Shown in pieces: positions 8,485 through 19,301 of a stretch of 64,000 nt of DNA. The notes beneath the pieces were generated by a model. The model was not told the origin of the DNA. It ran no database searches and was given only the letters and a program-made list of their open reading frames with translations. This stretch comes from an uncultured Gammaproteobacteria bacterium (GTDB lineage: Bacteria; Pseudomonadota; Gammaproteobacteria; HK1), in the NCBI GenBank assembly GCA_958295465.1, contig OY282353.1:4765001-4829000 (forward strand), written 5' to 3'. A program made the position numbers and the translations under genes. The number at the start of each line of letters is the position of its first letter. The first letter of the stretch is position 1.

Positions 8485-8958
8485 TTGAACGACGACATCC
8501 CCACCCTGCGCAGAATCCTCGCCGAGAACCGCGTCGTCGCGATGGTCGGCCTCTCCGCGAGCTGGTACCGGCCGAGCTACTTCGCCGCGAAGTACCTCGT
8601 CGATCACGGCTACCGGGTCGTTCCGGTCAACCCCCGCTACGAGGAGGTGCTCGGGCAGCGCTGCTATCCGGCGCTCAAGGACATTCCCGAACCGGTCGAC
8701 GTGGTCGACTGCTTCCGCCCCGCCAGGGACATTCCGCCGCTCGCGCGCGACGCGATCGACATCGGCGCCAAGGTTCTGTGGATGCAGCTCGGCATCGTCA
8801 ACGAGGAGGCGGCGGCACTCGCCCGCGGCGCCGGTCTGGAGGTGATCATGAACCGCTGCATGAAGATCGAGTACGCGCGGCTGTTCGGCGGCCTGGGATG
8901 GGTCGGCGTGGACACCAGGGTCATCTCCGGCAAGCGCTCGATGTACGTCACCCACTGA
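8485..8958 (+). CDS. CoA-binding domain protein (YccU-like)
   Basis: A 157-residue single Rossmann-fold CoA-binding domain. Visible family features are VAMVGLSASWYRPSY at the start, then GYRVVPVNPRY, LGQRCYPALKDIPEPVDVVD, WMQLGIVNEEAAALARGAGLEVIMNRCMKIE. The function of these stand-alone proteins is not established; ligand binding is predicted from the fold. The frame is open well upstream without family character, and homology starts at a TTG (8485) behind a GGAG-like site, so I place the start there. Thirty-nine bases separate it from metY, probably one transcription unit. Confidence 0.88.
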   Translation: MNDDIPTLRRILAENRVVAMVGLSASWYRPSYFAAKYLVDHGYRVVPVNPRYEEVLGQRCYPALKDIPEPVDVVDCFRPARDIPPLARDAIDIGAKVLWMQLGIVNEEAAALARGAGLEVIMNRCMKIEYARLFGGLGWVGVDTRVISGKRSMYVTH

Positions 8959-10379
<1,421 letters not shown>

Positions 10380-10605
10380 CGGGAGGATCACCAGAGTACG
10401 GGCGGGGGAGCTTGCGCTCGTCCGGCGCGCGGGACCATACTGCTTCCTGACGCATCCTGGCAGGCGGATCCCTTCGCCACCGGGGGCGTCGTGATCTCAT
10501 TGGAAGCGCAGGGACCGTCCAGTCGGGATGGTCAGGTTGCTTCCTGGAGGCTCGGACTTTCTGCGGCATCCGCGCACCCCTGTTCATCATGCACACCGAG
10601 CCGAC

Positions 10606-10848
10606 ATGAGCACTCTCGCATTCGACACCCACAAGGCCATCAAGGGGCTGAAGGACGCCGGGTTCGAGGAAGCGCAGGCGGAAGCCGTCGTGAGCGCGAT
10701 CGGCGAGGCGATGGGAGAGAACGTGGCGACAAAAGAACATGTCAGCGCCGAGATTGCCGCATTGGAAGCCCGGCTCTACCGCCACTTGTGGTTGATGGCC
10801 GCCGGCATCGTGGGCGTCACGGTGACGCTGGTGAAGCTGATTCCATGA
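10606..10848 (+). CDS. small coiled-coil membrane protein, DUF1640/CCDC90-like
   Basis: An 80-residue protein: helical N-terminal part (FDTHKAIKGLKDAGFEEAQAEAVVSAIGEA), a coiled-coil segment with ATKEHVSAEIAALEARLYRHL, and one C-terminal hydrophobic helix (WLMAAGIVGVTVTLVKLI). The organisation matches the DUF1640-like family, which is of uncertain function. A paralogue lies at 62211-62486 with the same FDT-AIxxL...GxE...AEAxxSAIG pattern. The ATG at 10606 begins the conserved part; an earlier start would add an unrelated segment. Confidence 0.7.
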   Translation: MSTLAFDTHKAIKGLKDAGFEEAQAEAVVSAIGEAMGENVATKEHVSAEIAALEARLYRHLWLMAAGIVGVTVTLVKLIP

Positions 10849-11227
10849 CCATGCCGGCGGCGTCCGCCGCGGTGTAGCCCGTGCCCGACTCCTTGCCCTT
10901 TGTTTCGACGTAGGCGCCAAGCGCCCAGGATCGCCGCCACCATCGGAACGACTTCATATTCGTTCAGGGAGACTCGGTGTTCGAAGCCCGGCAGGGCTCA
11001 CCGGGGTCGGGGGAGCATCATGGGTATCCGCTCAGCCCGGCGCAACGGGTGAGGGGGCTGCGATGAGCGTCCGTTTTCGCTTCGAGTGGATCGACGCCCC
11101 GCCGTCGCCGGATTGTCTCCCCTGCCACACCATGGCCGCGTTCGCCATCGATCGGGCATGGCGGCCGCCGTTGGTGCCGCGGTTGGGCCGGCGCAGGCTA
11201 TGGCCCTCCCTGCCCGAGTGACGACCG
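10849..11227. other. intergenic region, no supported gene
   Basis: About 380 bp between the small membrane protein and the acyl-CoA synthetase. Long overlapping frames here are out of register with the synthetase and have no recognisable motif. No terminator or RNA gene was seen. Confidence 0.5.
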
Positions 11228-12865
11228 ATGGCCCTGACCGTCAACCCCTACGAGCACGGGCTCGACAAGCGGCCCGCCAACTTCGTCCCCCTGTCCCCGA
11301 TCGGCTTCCTGGAACGATCGGCGATGGTCTACCCGGACAAGACGGCGGTCGTGCACGGCGACCGACGTTACACCTACGCCGAGCTTTACGCGCGCTGCCG
11401 CCGTCTCGCCGGGGCGCTCGCCGGACGCGGGGTCGGATCCGGCGACACCGTCTCGCTGATGGCGCCTAACGTCCCGGAGATGCTCGAAGCCCACTTCGGC
11501 GTCCCGATGAGCGGCGCGGTGCTCAACGCGCTCAACTACCGGCTCGACGCGGACACCATCCGGTTCATCCTCGGCCATGCCGGGACGAAGGTGCTGATCA
11601 CCGACCGCGAGTTCTCGCCGGTGGTCGCGCGCGCCCTCGACGGCATGGAATCCCCGCCGCTGGTGATCGACATCGACGACCCGATGTGCGAGAGCGCCGG
11701 CGAGCGGCTCGGCGAGAAGGACTACGAGCCGTTCATCGGCGAGGGTTCGTCAGAGTTCGAGTACCGCCTCCCGGACGACGAATGGCAGGCGATCAGCCTC
11801 GGCTACACGTCGGGAACGACGGGCGATCCGAAGGGCGTCGTCTGCCATCACCGCGGGGCGTACCTGAACGCCATCGGGCAGATGCTCGCGTTCGGCATCG
11901 GCGCGCGCTCGCGCTACCTGTGGACCCTGCCGATGTTCCACTGCAACGGCTGGACCTACACCTGGGGGGTGACCGCGGCGGGCGGGACGCACGTCTGCCT
12001 GCGGGCCGCGGACCCCGCGCTGATCTTCCCCCTCATCGAGGAGCACGGGGTGACCCACATGTGCGGCGCCCCGATCGTGCTCAACCTGCTGGTGCACGCG
12101 CCGGAGTCGGTCAAGCGCCGCTTCGGGCACGTGGTGGAGGTGGCCACCGGCGGGGCGGCGCCGCCGAGCGCGGTCATCGAGGCGATGTCGGAGATGGGGT
12201 TCAACGTCACCCATCTCTACGGGCTCACCGAGACCTACGGGCCGGCCACCGTCTGCGCATGGCAGGAGGCGTGGGACGCCCTCGACATGCAGGAGCGCGC
12301 GGCCCGGATGGCCCGCCAGGGGGTCCACTACCACACCATGCACGCGATGATGGTGGCGGACGCGCAGACGATGGCCGAGACCCCCCGGGACGGCGAGACC
12401 CTCGGCGAGCTGATGCTGCGCGGCAACACGGTGATGCGCGGCTACCTCAAGAACCCGAGGGCGACGGAGGAGGCGTTCCGCGGCGGCTGGTTCCATACCG
12501 GCGATCTCGCGGTACGCCATCCCGACGGTTACGTCGAGGTCAAGGACCGTGTCAAGGACATCATCATCAGCGGCGGCGAGAACGTCTCCAGCCTGGAAGT
12601 CGAGGAATGCCTCTTCCGGCATCCGAAGATCATGGAAGCGGCGGTGGTCGCCTGCCCCGACGAGCACTGGGGCGAGACGGTCTGTGCGTTCGTGACCCCG
12701 CGCGAAGGCGCCGGCGACCTCACGGAAGAAGAGGTGATGGCGTGGTGCCGCGAGCGCATCGCGCGCTACAAGACCCCGCGCACCGTGGTGTTCGGCCCGC
12801 TGCCGAAGACGTCGACGGGAAAGGTGCAGAAGTTCACGCTGCGCGAGCGGGCGAAGGTGCTTTGA
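11228..12865 (+). CDS. acyl-CoA synthetase (AMP-forming)
   Basis: A 545-residue ANL-superfamily ligase that activates a carboxylic acid through an acyl-adenylate and transfers it to CoA. The P-loop motif YTSGTTGDPKG starts near residue 193, YGLTETYGPATVC near 331 is the adenine-binding A5 motif, and WFHTGDLAVRHPDGYVEVKDRVKDIIISGGENVSS (about 420-455) holds A7/A8. The catalytic Lys is in TSTGKVQKF near the C-terminus. Sequence style is that of the medium/short-chain acyl-CoA synthetases that include methylmercaptopropionate-CoA ligase DmdB; the substrate is not certain. The start ATG is supported by the conserved HGLDKR N-terminus. Confidence 0.9.
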   Translation: MALTVNPYEHGLDKRPANFVPLSPIGFLERSAMVYPDKTAVVHGDRRYTYAELYARCRRLAGALAGRGVGSGDTVSLMAPNVPEMLEAHFGVPMSGAVLNALNYRLDADTIRFILGHAGTKVLITDREFSPVVARALDGMESPPLVIDIDDPMCESAGERLGEKDYEPFIGEGSSEFEYRLPDDEWQAISLGYTSGTTGDPKGVVCHHRGAYLNAIGQMLAFGIGARSRYLWTLPMFHCNGWTYTWGVTAAGGTHVCLRAADPALIFPLIEEHGVTHMCGAPIVLNLLVHAPESVKRRFGHVVEVATGGAAPPSAVIEAMSEMGFNVTHLYGLTETYGPATVCAWQEAWDALDMQERAARMARQGVHYHTMHAMMVADAQTMAETPRDGETLGELMLRGNTVMRGYLKNPRATEEAFRGGWFHTGDLAVRHPDGYVEVKDRVKDIIISGGENVSSLEVEECLFRHPKIMEAAVVACPDEHWGETVCAFVTPREGAGDLTEEEVMAWCRERIARYKTPRTVVFGPLPKTSTGKVQKFTLRERAKVL

Positions 12866-12869
12866 GACG

Positions 12870-13250
12870 TTGCAGCATGCGGTCGAAACGTTCATCGACT
12901 TCTTTCGCTCTCTGTCGGCAACCCTGGAGAAACTTCCCCCGGACGTTCATCTCGACCCCGACGACGATGCCGTGGCGTCCCTTCAACGGGCCGAAGACAG
13001 CGTTCGTGACTGGTATGCCGAACTCCGCCGGCGTCGTCAATCGGCGCTGGGCGATCCCGATCTTCGGGGAGATCACGAATCGAGCATCCTCGCCGAACAT
13101 GAGAAGTCGTGCGCTCTGCTCAAGGAGCTCCACATGCTCTGTCGTGACTGCCGCTGGCTGATCATGAACCACGATGCCCGGCTCGACGAATCGAACGGGG
13201 AGACGTTCTCCAACGCCGAAGAGTTGATTGCCGGACTCAACGCCGGGTAA
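12870..13250 (+). CDS. hypothetical protein, acidic helical
   Basis: A 126-residue protein starting at a TTG four bases after the synthetase stop. I do not recognise the family. It is predicted mainly helical (ETFIDFFRSLSATLEKL, SVRDWYAELRRRRQS, AEHEKSCALLKELHMLCRDCRWLIM) with two Cys close together (LCRDC). There is no signal peptide or membrane segment. Close spacing suggests co-transcription with the synthetase. Codon use and composition match the neighbours, so it is plausibly real. Confidence 0.5.
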   Translation: MQHAVETFIDFFRSLSATLEKLPPDVHLDPDDDAVASLQRAEDSVRDWYAELRRRRQSALGDPDLRGDHESSILAEHEKSCALLKELHMLCRDCRWLIMNHDARLDESNGETFSNAEELIAGLNAG

Positions 13251-13404
13251 GCGCGGTGATGCATGACGAGGCGAAGGACGCGCTCGTTCAACGCCGGTTC
13301 CGCGAGGCGGCGGCAAGGGTCCGTGGGCAGCGTCCGCGGCAGAGATCCGAACCGGGGACAGGAGGCACGCAGCCGGGTACAGGCCGAGTTGAAACGCAAG
13401 CACG

Positions 13405-13566
13405 CAGGCTGACGGGCTCATCGACACCGGCGCCATGTCGGCGCTCCCGGACGAGAGTGATCGATGGCACGAACGGTGTGCCGCGGTTTTCAGCGATCCG
13501 CGGTTGTCGCTCGGAATGAGCACGGCGGTTCTGGTTGAGATATTCCACCTGTTCGGCGACCATCCC
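13405..13566 (+). pseudogene. truncated PIN-domain protein fragment
   Basis: The frame reads LIDTGAMSALPDESDRWHERC, then a segment with STAVLVEIFHLFGD. This is the N-terminal third of a PIN-domain toxin: first catalytic Asp in IDTG, the second acidic residue in the VLVE helix. No start codon precedes IDTG in frame, and the rest of the domain is missing. A dead toxin gene. Confidence 0.55.
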
Positions 13567-13625
13567 CGTCACGAATACGGTACCGCCGGAAGGCCAAAGA
13601 ACGGGGAAGGAGATTGGAGAAAGAG

Positions 13626-14423
13626 ATGACCCACAAGAGTGCATTGTATTTCCGGGACGCATTTCGAGAAGCCCGGTTGAAAGTGCTCGCGAACGCAGAG
13701 CACTACCAGGAGCTTCTGTTCGTCCTTGAACGACTCGGAAAACACCTCACGGGAAAGGGTGGGGGACTCGGGGGATCCGAATTGGCGATCCTCGGACTGG
13801 TGGCAAAACATGGCACGCTGCAAGGGAAACCCGCAGACAACCTTCCCACACAGATGGGCACAGGAGAACTCGACGTCGTCGAACTCTACGACTTGGTGAG
13901 ACGGGCACGCAACGACGCGATGCACGAAGGGGCATTTGCCCGGAACCTCGCGGTCCATCTGGTACAGCTCAGTATCATCCTGGAGGACGCGCTCGTGAAC
14001 AAGGCACATTGCAAAACCGTCAAACATTACATGATGCGCCATCCAATCTGCGCACAACCTTGGGAACCGGTCGGGTTCATCCGGCAGACCATGCTGGAAC
14101 ACTCATTTTCGTTCTTGCCGGTTCAGATCAACGAAAAGTGGGAAATCGTCTCGGATCGCGCCGTCTCCGCGTATCTGTGGCAACAGTGCATGGGCGTAGG
14201 GGGAAGGCAGAAACTGGCACGCCCACTTAAAGAAGCCATCGCGAAGGGTGCGCTCAAAACGCAATGCGCGATCACTACGACGCCGGATACCTGTGTACAT
14301 ACGGTTCTGAAGGAATATCCAGCCGTCATCGATCAGGGGCACCCTGTTCTGGTGAAAAGCGGCAACGACGAGACACTCTTGGGAATCATCACAGCGTTCG
14401 ACCTGCTGTACGCGCCGAGTTGA
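13626..14423 (+). CDS. hypothetical protein with C-terminal CBS-like region
   Basis: A 265-residue protein. The N-terminal half is helical and contains LYDLVRRARNDAMHEGAFARNL, reminiscent of HEPN-like or abortive-infection-type helical domains. The C-terminal half has two CBS-like repeats: FIRQTMLEHSFSFLPVQI near 155 and HPVLVKSGNDETLLGIITAFDLL at the end. CBS pairs bind adenine nucleotides. The ATG at 13626 follows GGAGAA and is preferred over a TTG at 13614. Function is unknown; it could be a nucleotide-sensing stress or defence protein. It lies directly after a broken PIN gene. Confidence 0.65.
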   Translation: MTHKSALYFRDAFREARLKVLANAEHYQELLFVLERLGKHLTGKGGGLGGSELAILGLVAKHGTLQGKPADNLPTQMGTGELDVVELYDLVRRARNDAMHEGAFARNLAVHLVQLSIILEDALVNKAHCKTVKHYMMRHPICAQPWEPVGFIRQTMLEHSFSFLPVQINEKWEIVSDRAVSAYLWQQCMGVGGRQKLARPLKEAIAKGALKTQCAITTTPDTCVHTVLKEYPAVIDQGHPVLVKSGNDETLLGIITAFDLLYAPS

Positions 14424-14469
14424 GGCACGGGCTCGTCAAACCCCGCGGTCATGCAGAGATCGTCAACCC

Positions 14470-15504
14470 ATGAAATCGAAACGTGCCATTCAGGTCGTCA
14501 GCGCCCATGCCGAGGGGGAGGTCGGGCGGGTGATCGTGGGCGGGGTGCTGCCGCCGCCCGGCGATACGCTACCCGCGCAGCGGGCCTGGCTCGAACGCAA
14601 CGACGGGCTGCGCCGCTTCCTCATCCACGAGCCTCGCGGCGGCGTGTTCACCCACTACAACCTGATCGTCCCGCCGCGGGACCCGCGCGCCGCGGCCGGC
14701 TTCATCGTCATGGAGCCCACCGACTACCCCGCCATGTCCGGGTCGAACTCGATCTGTGTCGCGACGGTGCTGCTCGAAACCGGCATGGTGGAGATGCGCG
14801 AGCCCGTCACCCGCTTCGCGCTGGAAACGCCGGGAGGGCTCGTGGAGATCGCCGCCGAGTGCCGCGGCGGGGTCTGCGAGCGGGTGACCACCCGGAACGT
14901 CCCTTCGTTCGTCCACGCCCTCGACCGCACGGTCGAGGTCGCGGGAATCGGGACGGTGCGCCTCGACGTCGCCTGGGGCGGCGCCTTCTTCGCCCTCGTC
15001 GAGGCCGCCGACCTCGGCTTCGCGCTCGTGCCGGGCGAGGCGCGCGCCCTCGTCGAGGCCGGCGAGGCGATCAAGCGCGCGGTCCGGGCGGACGCGCCGG
15101 TCCGGCATCCCGAAGCGCCGGAGTTCGAAGGGGTGACGTTCGTGACCTTCCTCGGCCCCGTCACCCGCGAGAACGGCATCAGGACGGCGCGCAGCGCGAC
15201 CGTGATCTCGCCGGGCAAGATCGATCGATCCCCCTGCGGAACCGGATCGTCCGCCCGCGTGGCGGTGATGCACGCCCGCGGCGAGCTCGCGCCGGAGGAG
15301 CCCTTCCTGTCACGCTCGCTCCTCGGGACGGAGTTCCGCATGACCATCGCGGCCACCACCGAAGTCGCCGGGAGACCGGCCGTCGTCCCCGAGATCTCGG
15401 GACGCGCCTGGATCACCGGCGAGCATACCTTCCACCTCGACCCCGGCGATCCCTTCCCCGAAGGCTATCGGCTCTCCGACACCTGGTACCGCGCGGGCGG
15501 GTGA
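14470..15504 (+). CDS. proline racemase family protein, trans-3-hydroxy-L-proline dehydratase-like
   Basis: A 344-residue member of the proline racemase superfamily. The first catalytic position, Cys in true racemases and epimerases, is Ser (S90 in MSGSNSIC). The second Cys is kept (C256 in DRSPCGTGSSAR). A Ser or Thr at the first position with Cys at the second is typical of trans-3-hydroxy-L-proline dehydratases and related enzymes, so a dehydratase is more likely than a racemase. EISGRAWITGEHTFHLDPGDPFPEGY is a family C-terminus. It starts at the ATG, 46 bp after the CBS protein. Physiological substrate is inferred only. Confidence 0.85.
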   Translation: MKSKRAIQVVSAHAEGEVGRVIVGGVLPPPGDTLPAQRAWLERNDGLRRFLIHEPRGGVFTHYNLIVPPRDPRAAAGFIVMEPTDYPAMSGSNSICVATVLLETGMVEMREPVTRFALETPGGLVEIAAECRGGVCERVTTRNVPSFVHALDRTVEVAGIGTVRLDVAWGGAFFALVEAADLGFALVPGEARALVEAGEAIKRAVRADAPVRHPEAPEFEGVTFVTFLGPVTRENGIRTARSATVISPGKIDRSPCGTGSSARVAVMHARGELAPEEPFLSRSLLGTEFRMTIAATTEVAGRPAVVPEISGRAWITGEHTFHLDPGDPFPEGYRLSDTWYRAGG

Positions 15505-15846
15505 AGCGCGAACACGTTGCGCAACGCGTTATGTGCCTTCCATATGCCGTCACGCATGAAACATCCCGAGGCGCCCGTCGTACAGGGGGCGTGCCGGGTA
15601 TGAGGCCGGGTCGTTCCGTGGTGTCTTCGCACCCGAAACAAAGTGACGAGGAATTGTTCGCCGACCGGCTTTTGATTCCGTGATGCCGGTCCTCCGGGAG
15701 CGGCGTGCCCCGGGAGGATACGGGTGTCCCGGACGCCGCCGATGAGGCGGAGTGCTCCGATCCGCCGGCCCCGGGGAGCGCTTTGACCGGCGCGGGTCCG
15801 CGCGGTAGCTTCCTCCGCCTCGCCGGAGTGCCGACAGGAGCACGAC
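15505..15846. other. intergenic region with a 12-bp palindrome
   Basis: About 340 bp without a gene. A perfect palindrome CGTTGCGCAACG lies at 15515-15526, eleven bases after the racemase-family stop; it could be an operator or part of a terminator stem. The rest contains no recognisable motif. An AGGAG ribosome site ends the region, in front of the DUF3604 gene. Confidence 0.5.
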
Positions 15847-18102
15847 ATGCCCCATTCGACGTACCTGCCCGAGCGCATGGGCAGCGCCACCATCGACCCG
15901 CGCGGGCGCTTCGAGGCCGGGTCCTTCCAGTCCTTCACCCTGACCTACACCGCCGGCTACTTCGGCATCGACGACACCGGCAGCATCAAGATCGTCCACC
16001 GCTTCGCGAGCGACATGGGCAAGCCGCAGTTCGACGATCCGGGCGCACCCAACTACGTCACCGCCGAGGCGAGCAACGGCGCGGTGCTCAGCGTGCGCTA
16101 CGACGGGAAGATGAACATCCGCCCGTGGGACAAGACCCTCTACATCAAGGTGGTGCGCGGCTTCCTGCGCGAGGGGGACCGGATCGTGGTGCGCTTCGGG
16201 GACCCCCGGCAGGGGTCGCCGGGGATGCGGTTGCAGACGTTTTGCGAATCGACGTTCGAGTTCCGGGTGCTGGTCGATGCGATCGCCACCTGCGACTACG
16301 TCGAGCTGCCGGTGCAGCCGGAGATCGCGATCGTCCCCGCGCCGCCGGTGCGGTGGAAGGCGATCCTGCCCACCGGGCGGGCCGCCGGCGAGCGCTTCCG
16401 GCTGTGCCTGAAGGGCGAGGACGCCTGGGGCAACCCGAGCGACAAGTGCGACTTGCAGGCGAGCCTGCGCGCAAGCGTCTCGGTCGAGGGGCTGCCGGAG
16501 ACCGTGCGGTTCAAACCGGGGGCGTTCTCGGTGGTCGTCGACGATCTCTCGGTGGCCCGACCGGGCGATCTCCGGATCGAGATGCTCGGTCCTGGCGGCG
16601 CCGTGCTCGCGCGCTCGAACCCGTTGCGGATCTCGGGGTCGCCGGCCCTCAGACCCTGGTGGGGCGACCTGCACGGCCAGTCCGAGGAGACCATCGGGAC
16701 GAACTCCGCCCGCGGCTTCTTCGCTTTCGCACGCGACAAGGCGTTCCTCGACGTATGCAGCCACCAGGGCAACGACTTCCAGATCACCACCCCGTTCTGG
16801 AACCACCTGAACGACCTCACCGCGGAGTTCAACGCCGACGGGCGGTTCATCGCCTTCCCCGGCTACGAGTGGTCGGGCAACACCGGGCTCGGCGGCGACC
16901 GCAACGTGCTCTTCCTGGAGGAAGGGCGGCAGATCCACCGGTCCTCGCACGCGCTGGTCCATGACCTTTCCGACGTCGAGACCGACGCCAACTCCGCCGA
17001 GGACCTGTTCGAGGCGCTGAAGGACGAGGACTGCGTGGTGTTCGCCCACATCGGCGGACGGTACGCGGACATCAAGATGAGCCACGACGCCCGGCTCGAG
17101 CGCGCGGTGGAGGTGCATTCCGCCTGGGGCACCTTCGAGTGGCTGGTGCACGATGCGTTCGAGCAGGGCTACCGGGTCGGCATCTGCTCGAACAGCGACG
17201 GGCACAAGGGCCGGCCCGGCGCGAGCCATCCGGGCGCCACGTCGTTCGGCGCCTACGGCGGCCTCACCTGCATGTTGGCGAAGGACCTGACGCGGCGCTC
17301 GATCGCGGAGTGCCTGCGTGCGCGCCACTTCTACGGCACCACCGGCTGCCGGATGATCCTCGACACCCGCGCCCGCTTCGACCACGACGCCGAGCGTTTC
17401 GCCGACGACCCGAACCTCGGCCCGACCACCAGCGAGGCGGCGCGCGAGGCGATGATGGGCGACGTGGTCCGCTCGGACGACGCGCAGGCCACCTTCGCGA
17501 TCGACGCCGTCGCCTCCGCACCGATCGAGCGTATCGAGATCCGCAACGCCCTGGAGACCCTGGAGGTCTGGCGCTCCTTCGGGGAGGCGGGCCTCGGCCG
17601 CCGCATCCGCGTCATCTGGGAAGGCTCGGAGTACCGAGGCCGCGGTCGGCAGACGATCTGGGACGGCGGCGCGACCCTCGAAGGCAACGCCTTCGAGCGG
17701 CTCGCCGCGATCAACCACCACAACCTCGACAAGCGTTTCGAGCAGACCGCGCCGGGGGCCGTCGAGTGGACCTCGCTCACCACCGGGGGCTTCGGCGGGT
17801 TCGACGCCTGGCTTGCCGATGCGCGCGCCGGCGTCCTCACCATCGACACCGCGCTGGTCAAGGCCGCGATCCCGGTCGCGGACATCGGCCGCGAGGACGT
17901 CGTCCACGACGCCGGCGGCATCGGGCGGCGGATCCGGGTGTTCCGCCTGCCCGACGAGAACCCATGCACGGCGGTGAAGATGGAGCGCCGCGTCGCGCTC
18001 GGGAAGGGCGCCGACAACGCGCTCTACGTGAAGATCGTCCAGGAGGACGGGCACCAGATCTGGTCGAGCCCGATCTATGTCTTCGACGGGACGACTCCAT
18101 GA
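15847..18102 (+). CDS. DUF3604 domain protein (PHP-like metal-dependent)
   Basis: A 751-residue DUF3604 protein. The N-terminal half is beta-rich. From about 275 come WWGDLHGQSEETIGT, CSHQGNDFQ, FIAFPGYEWSGNTGLGGDRNVLFL, VVFAHIGGRYADI, EVHSAWGTFEW and NSDGHKGRPG. These His- and Asp-containing motifs resemble PHP phosphoesterases and would bind metal ions. No signal peptide is seen. Biochemical function is unproven. An AGGAG site precedes the ATG. Neighbours are an amino-acid dehydratase-like enzyme and carbamate kinase. Confidence 0.88.
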   Translation: MPHSTYLPERMGSATIDPRGRFEAGSFQSFTLTYTAGYFGIDDTGSIKIVHRFASDMGKPQFDDPGAPNYVTAEASNGAVLSVRYDGKMNIRPWDKTLYIKVVRGFLREGDRIVVRFGDPRQGSPGMRLQTFCESTFEFRVLVDAIATCDYVELPVQPEIAIVPAPPVRWKAILPTGRAAGERFRLCLKGEDAWGNPSDKCDLQASLRASVSVEGLPETVRFKPGAFSVVVDDLSVARPGDLRIEMLGPGGAVLARSNPLRISGSPALRPWWGDLHGQSEETIGTNSARGFFAFARDKAFLDVCSHQGNDFQITTPFWNHLNDLTAEFNADGRFIAFPGYEWSGNTGLGGDRNVLFLEEGRQIHRSSHALVHDLSDVETDANSAEDLFEALKDEDCVVFAHIGGRYADIKMSHDARLERAVEVHSAWGTFEWLVHDAFEQGYRVGICSNSDGHKGRPGASHPGATSFGAYGGLTCMLAKDLTRRSIAECLRARHFYGTTGCRMILDTRARFDHDAERFADDPNLGPTTSEAAREAMMGDVVRSDDAQATFAIDAVASAPIERIEIRNALETLEVWRSFGEAGLGRRIRVIWEGSEYRGRGRQTIWDGGATLEGNAFERLAAINHHNLDKRFEQTAPGAVEWTSLTTGGFGGFDAWLADARAGVLTIDTALVKAAIPVADIGREDVVHDAGGIGRRIRVFRLPDENPCTAVKMERRVALGKGADNALYVKIVQEDGHQIWSSPIYVFDGTTP

Positions 18103-18326
18103 ACCGGCCGTGGCCACGGACCCGCGCCGCGACGGGCGTCCGGTCGGCGGGAGCGCAGTCCTGGGAGTTCGCGACCCGCGCGTTCGAGTCGCACTCGGCG
18201 GCCCAGCCCGGCACCTCGGCATTGCCGGCGTTTCGGACGGGACGGGCCGGCCGCGGCATCGGGATATGTACCGGCCATCCCTCGGGGATATGATGCAGCC
18301 TCCCGGACGATGAATTCGGCCCGCTC

Positions 18327-19301
18327 ATGCCGCCAGCCGCATCGCGCACGGTGCGCAACGACAGACCCCGACTTCTGATCGCGGTCGGCGGCAACGCGAT
18401 CCACCCCGGACGCGGGCCCGGCACCGTCGAGGAGCAGCTCGCCTACGCGGCGCGCACCGGCCGGGCACTGCTGCCCATCATGCGCGCCGACAACGAGCTC
18501 GTCATCACCCACGGCAACGGGCCGGTGGTGGGGAAGATCCTGATGCGCCAGGTGCTGAGCCGCCACCGGGTGCCGCCGATGAGCATGGACGTCTGCGTCG
18601 CCCACAGCCAGGGCGGGATCGCGTACCTGCTGATGCAGAGCCTGGAGAACACCCTGCGCGAGGCCGGGGACGACCGCCACGTGGTCTGCCTGCTGACGCA
18701 GGTGGAGGTGGACCCCGGCGACCCGGCGTTCGGGAACCCGACCAAGCCGGTCGGGTTCTTCTACGACGAATCGGAGGCGGCGGCGATCTCGAAGAGCCTC
18801 GGCTGGACGATGCGTGACGACGCGGGAAGGGGCTGGCGCTACGTGGTGCCCTCGCCGCGGCCGAAGCACATCGTGGACATCTCGCTCATCGAGACCGTCG
18901 CGAAGAGCGGAGCGGTGGTCATCGCGGGAGGCGGCGGCGGGATCCCCGTGGTGCGGGACGCCAACGGGGCGCGGCGCGGCGTCGAGGGGGTCATCGACAA
19001 GGACCTGAGCTCCGCACACATGGCGAACGTCCTCGGGATCGAGGACTTCATGATCCTCACCTCGATCGAGGGGGTGCAGACCGGGTTCGGAACGCCACAC
19101 GCGAAGTGTCTTGGCGAGGTACGGGCCGATGCGCTACGCCGCCGCTTCGAGTCCGGCGAGTTCGCCGACGGAAGCATGGGACCCAAGGTCGAGGCCGCGA
19201 TCCGCTTTATCGACGGTGGGGGCCGGCGCGCGGTCATCGCCCACCTCGACGCGGCCGAGGCCGCGCTCGCGGGCGAGGCGGGGACACGGATCTTCCCCTG
19301 A
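18327..19301 (+). CDS. arcC: carbamate kinase
   Basis: A 324-residue amino-acid-kinase-fold enzyme. It makes ATP from carbamoyl phosphate and ADP or runs in reverse. Features: LLIAVGGNAIHPG near residue 14, ITHGNGPVVGKI, SQGGIAYLLMQ, YVVPSPRPKHIVDI, VVIAGGGGGIPVV, GVEGVIDKDLSSA and a C-terminal GSMGPKVEAAIRFI. No arcA or arcB is visible nearby, so it may serve another carbamoyl-yielding pathway. The ATG gives a 12-residue leader before the conserved core. Confidence 0.92.
   Translation: MPPAASRTVRNDRPRLLIAVGGNAIHPGRGPGTVEEQLAYAARTGRALLPIMRADNELVITHGNGPVVGKILMRQVLSRHRVPPMSMDVCVAHSQGGIAYLLMQSLENTLREAGDDRHVVCLLTQVEVDPGDPAFGNPTKPVGFFYDESEAAAISKSLGWTMRDDAGRGWRYVVPSPRPKHIVDISLIETVAKSGAVVIAGGGGGIPVVRDANGARRGVEGVIDKDLSSAHMANVLGIEDFMILTSIEGVQTGFGTPHAKCLGEVRADALRRRFESGEFADGSMGPKVEAAIRFIDGGGRRAVIAHLDAAEAALAGEAGTRIFP

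Noticed and set aside
14470-15504. True proline racemase
   Set aside because: The first catalytic Cys is Ser, which argues for a dehydratase-type activity.
18115-18215. tRNA gene suggested by a GTTCGAGTC string
   Set aside because: No acceptor, D or anticodon stems could be drawn around it.
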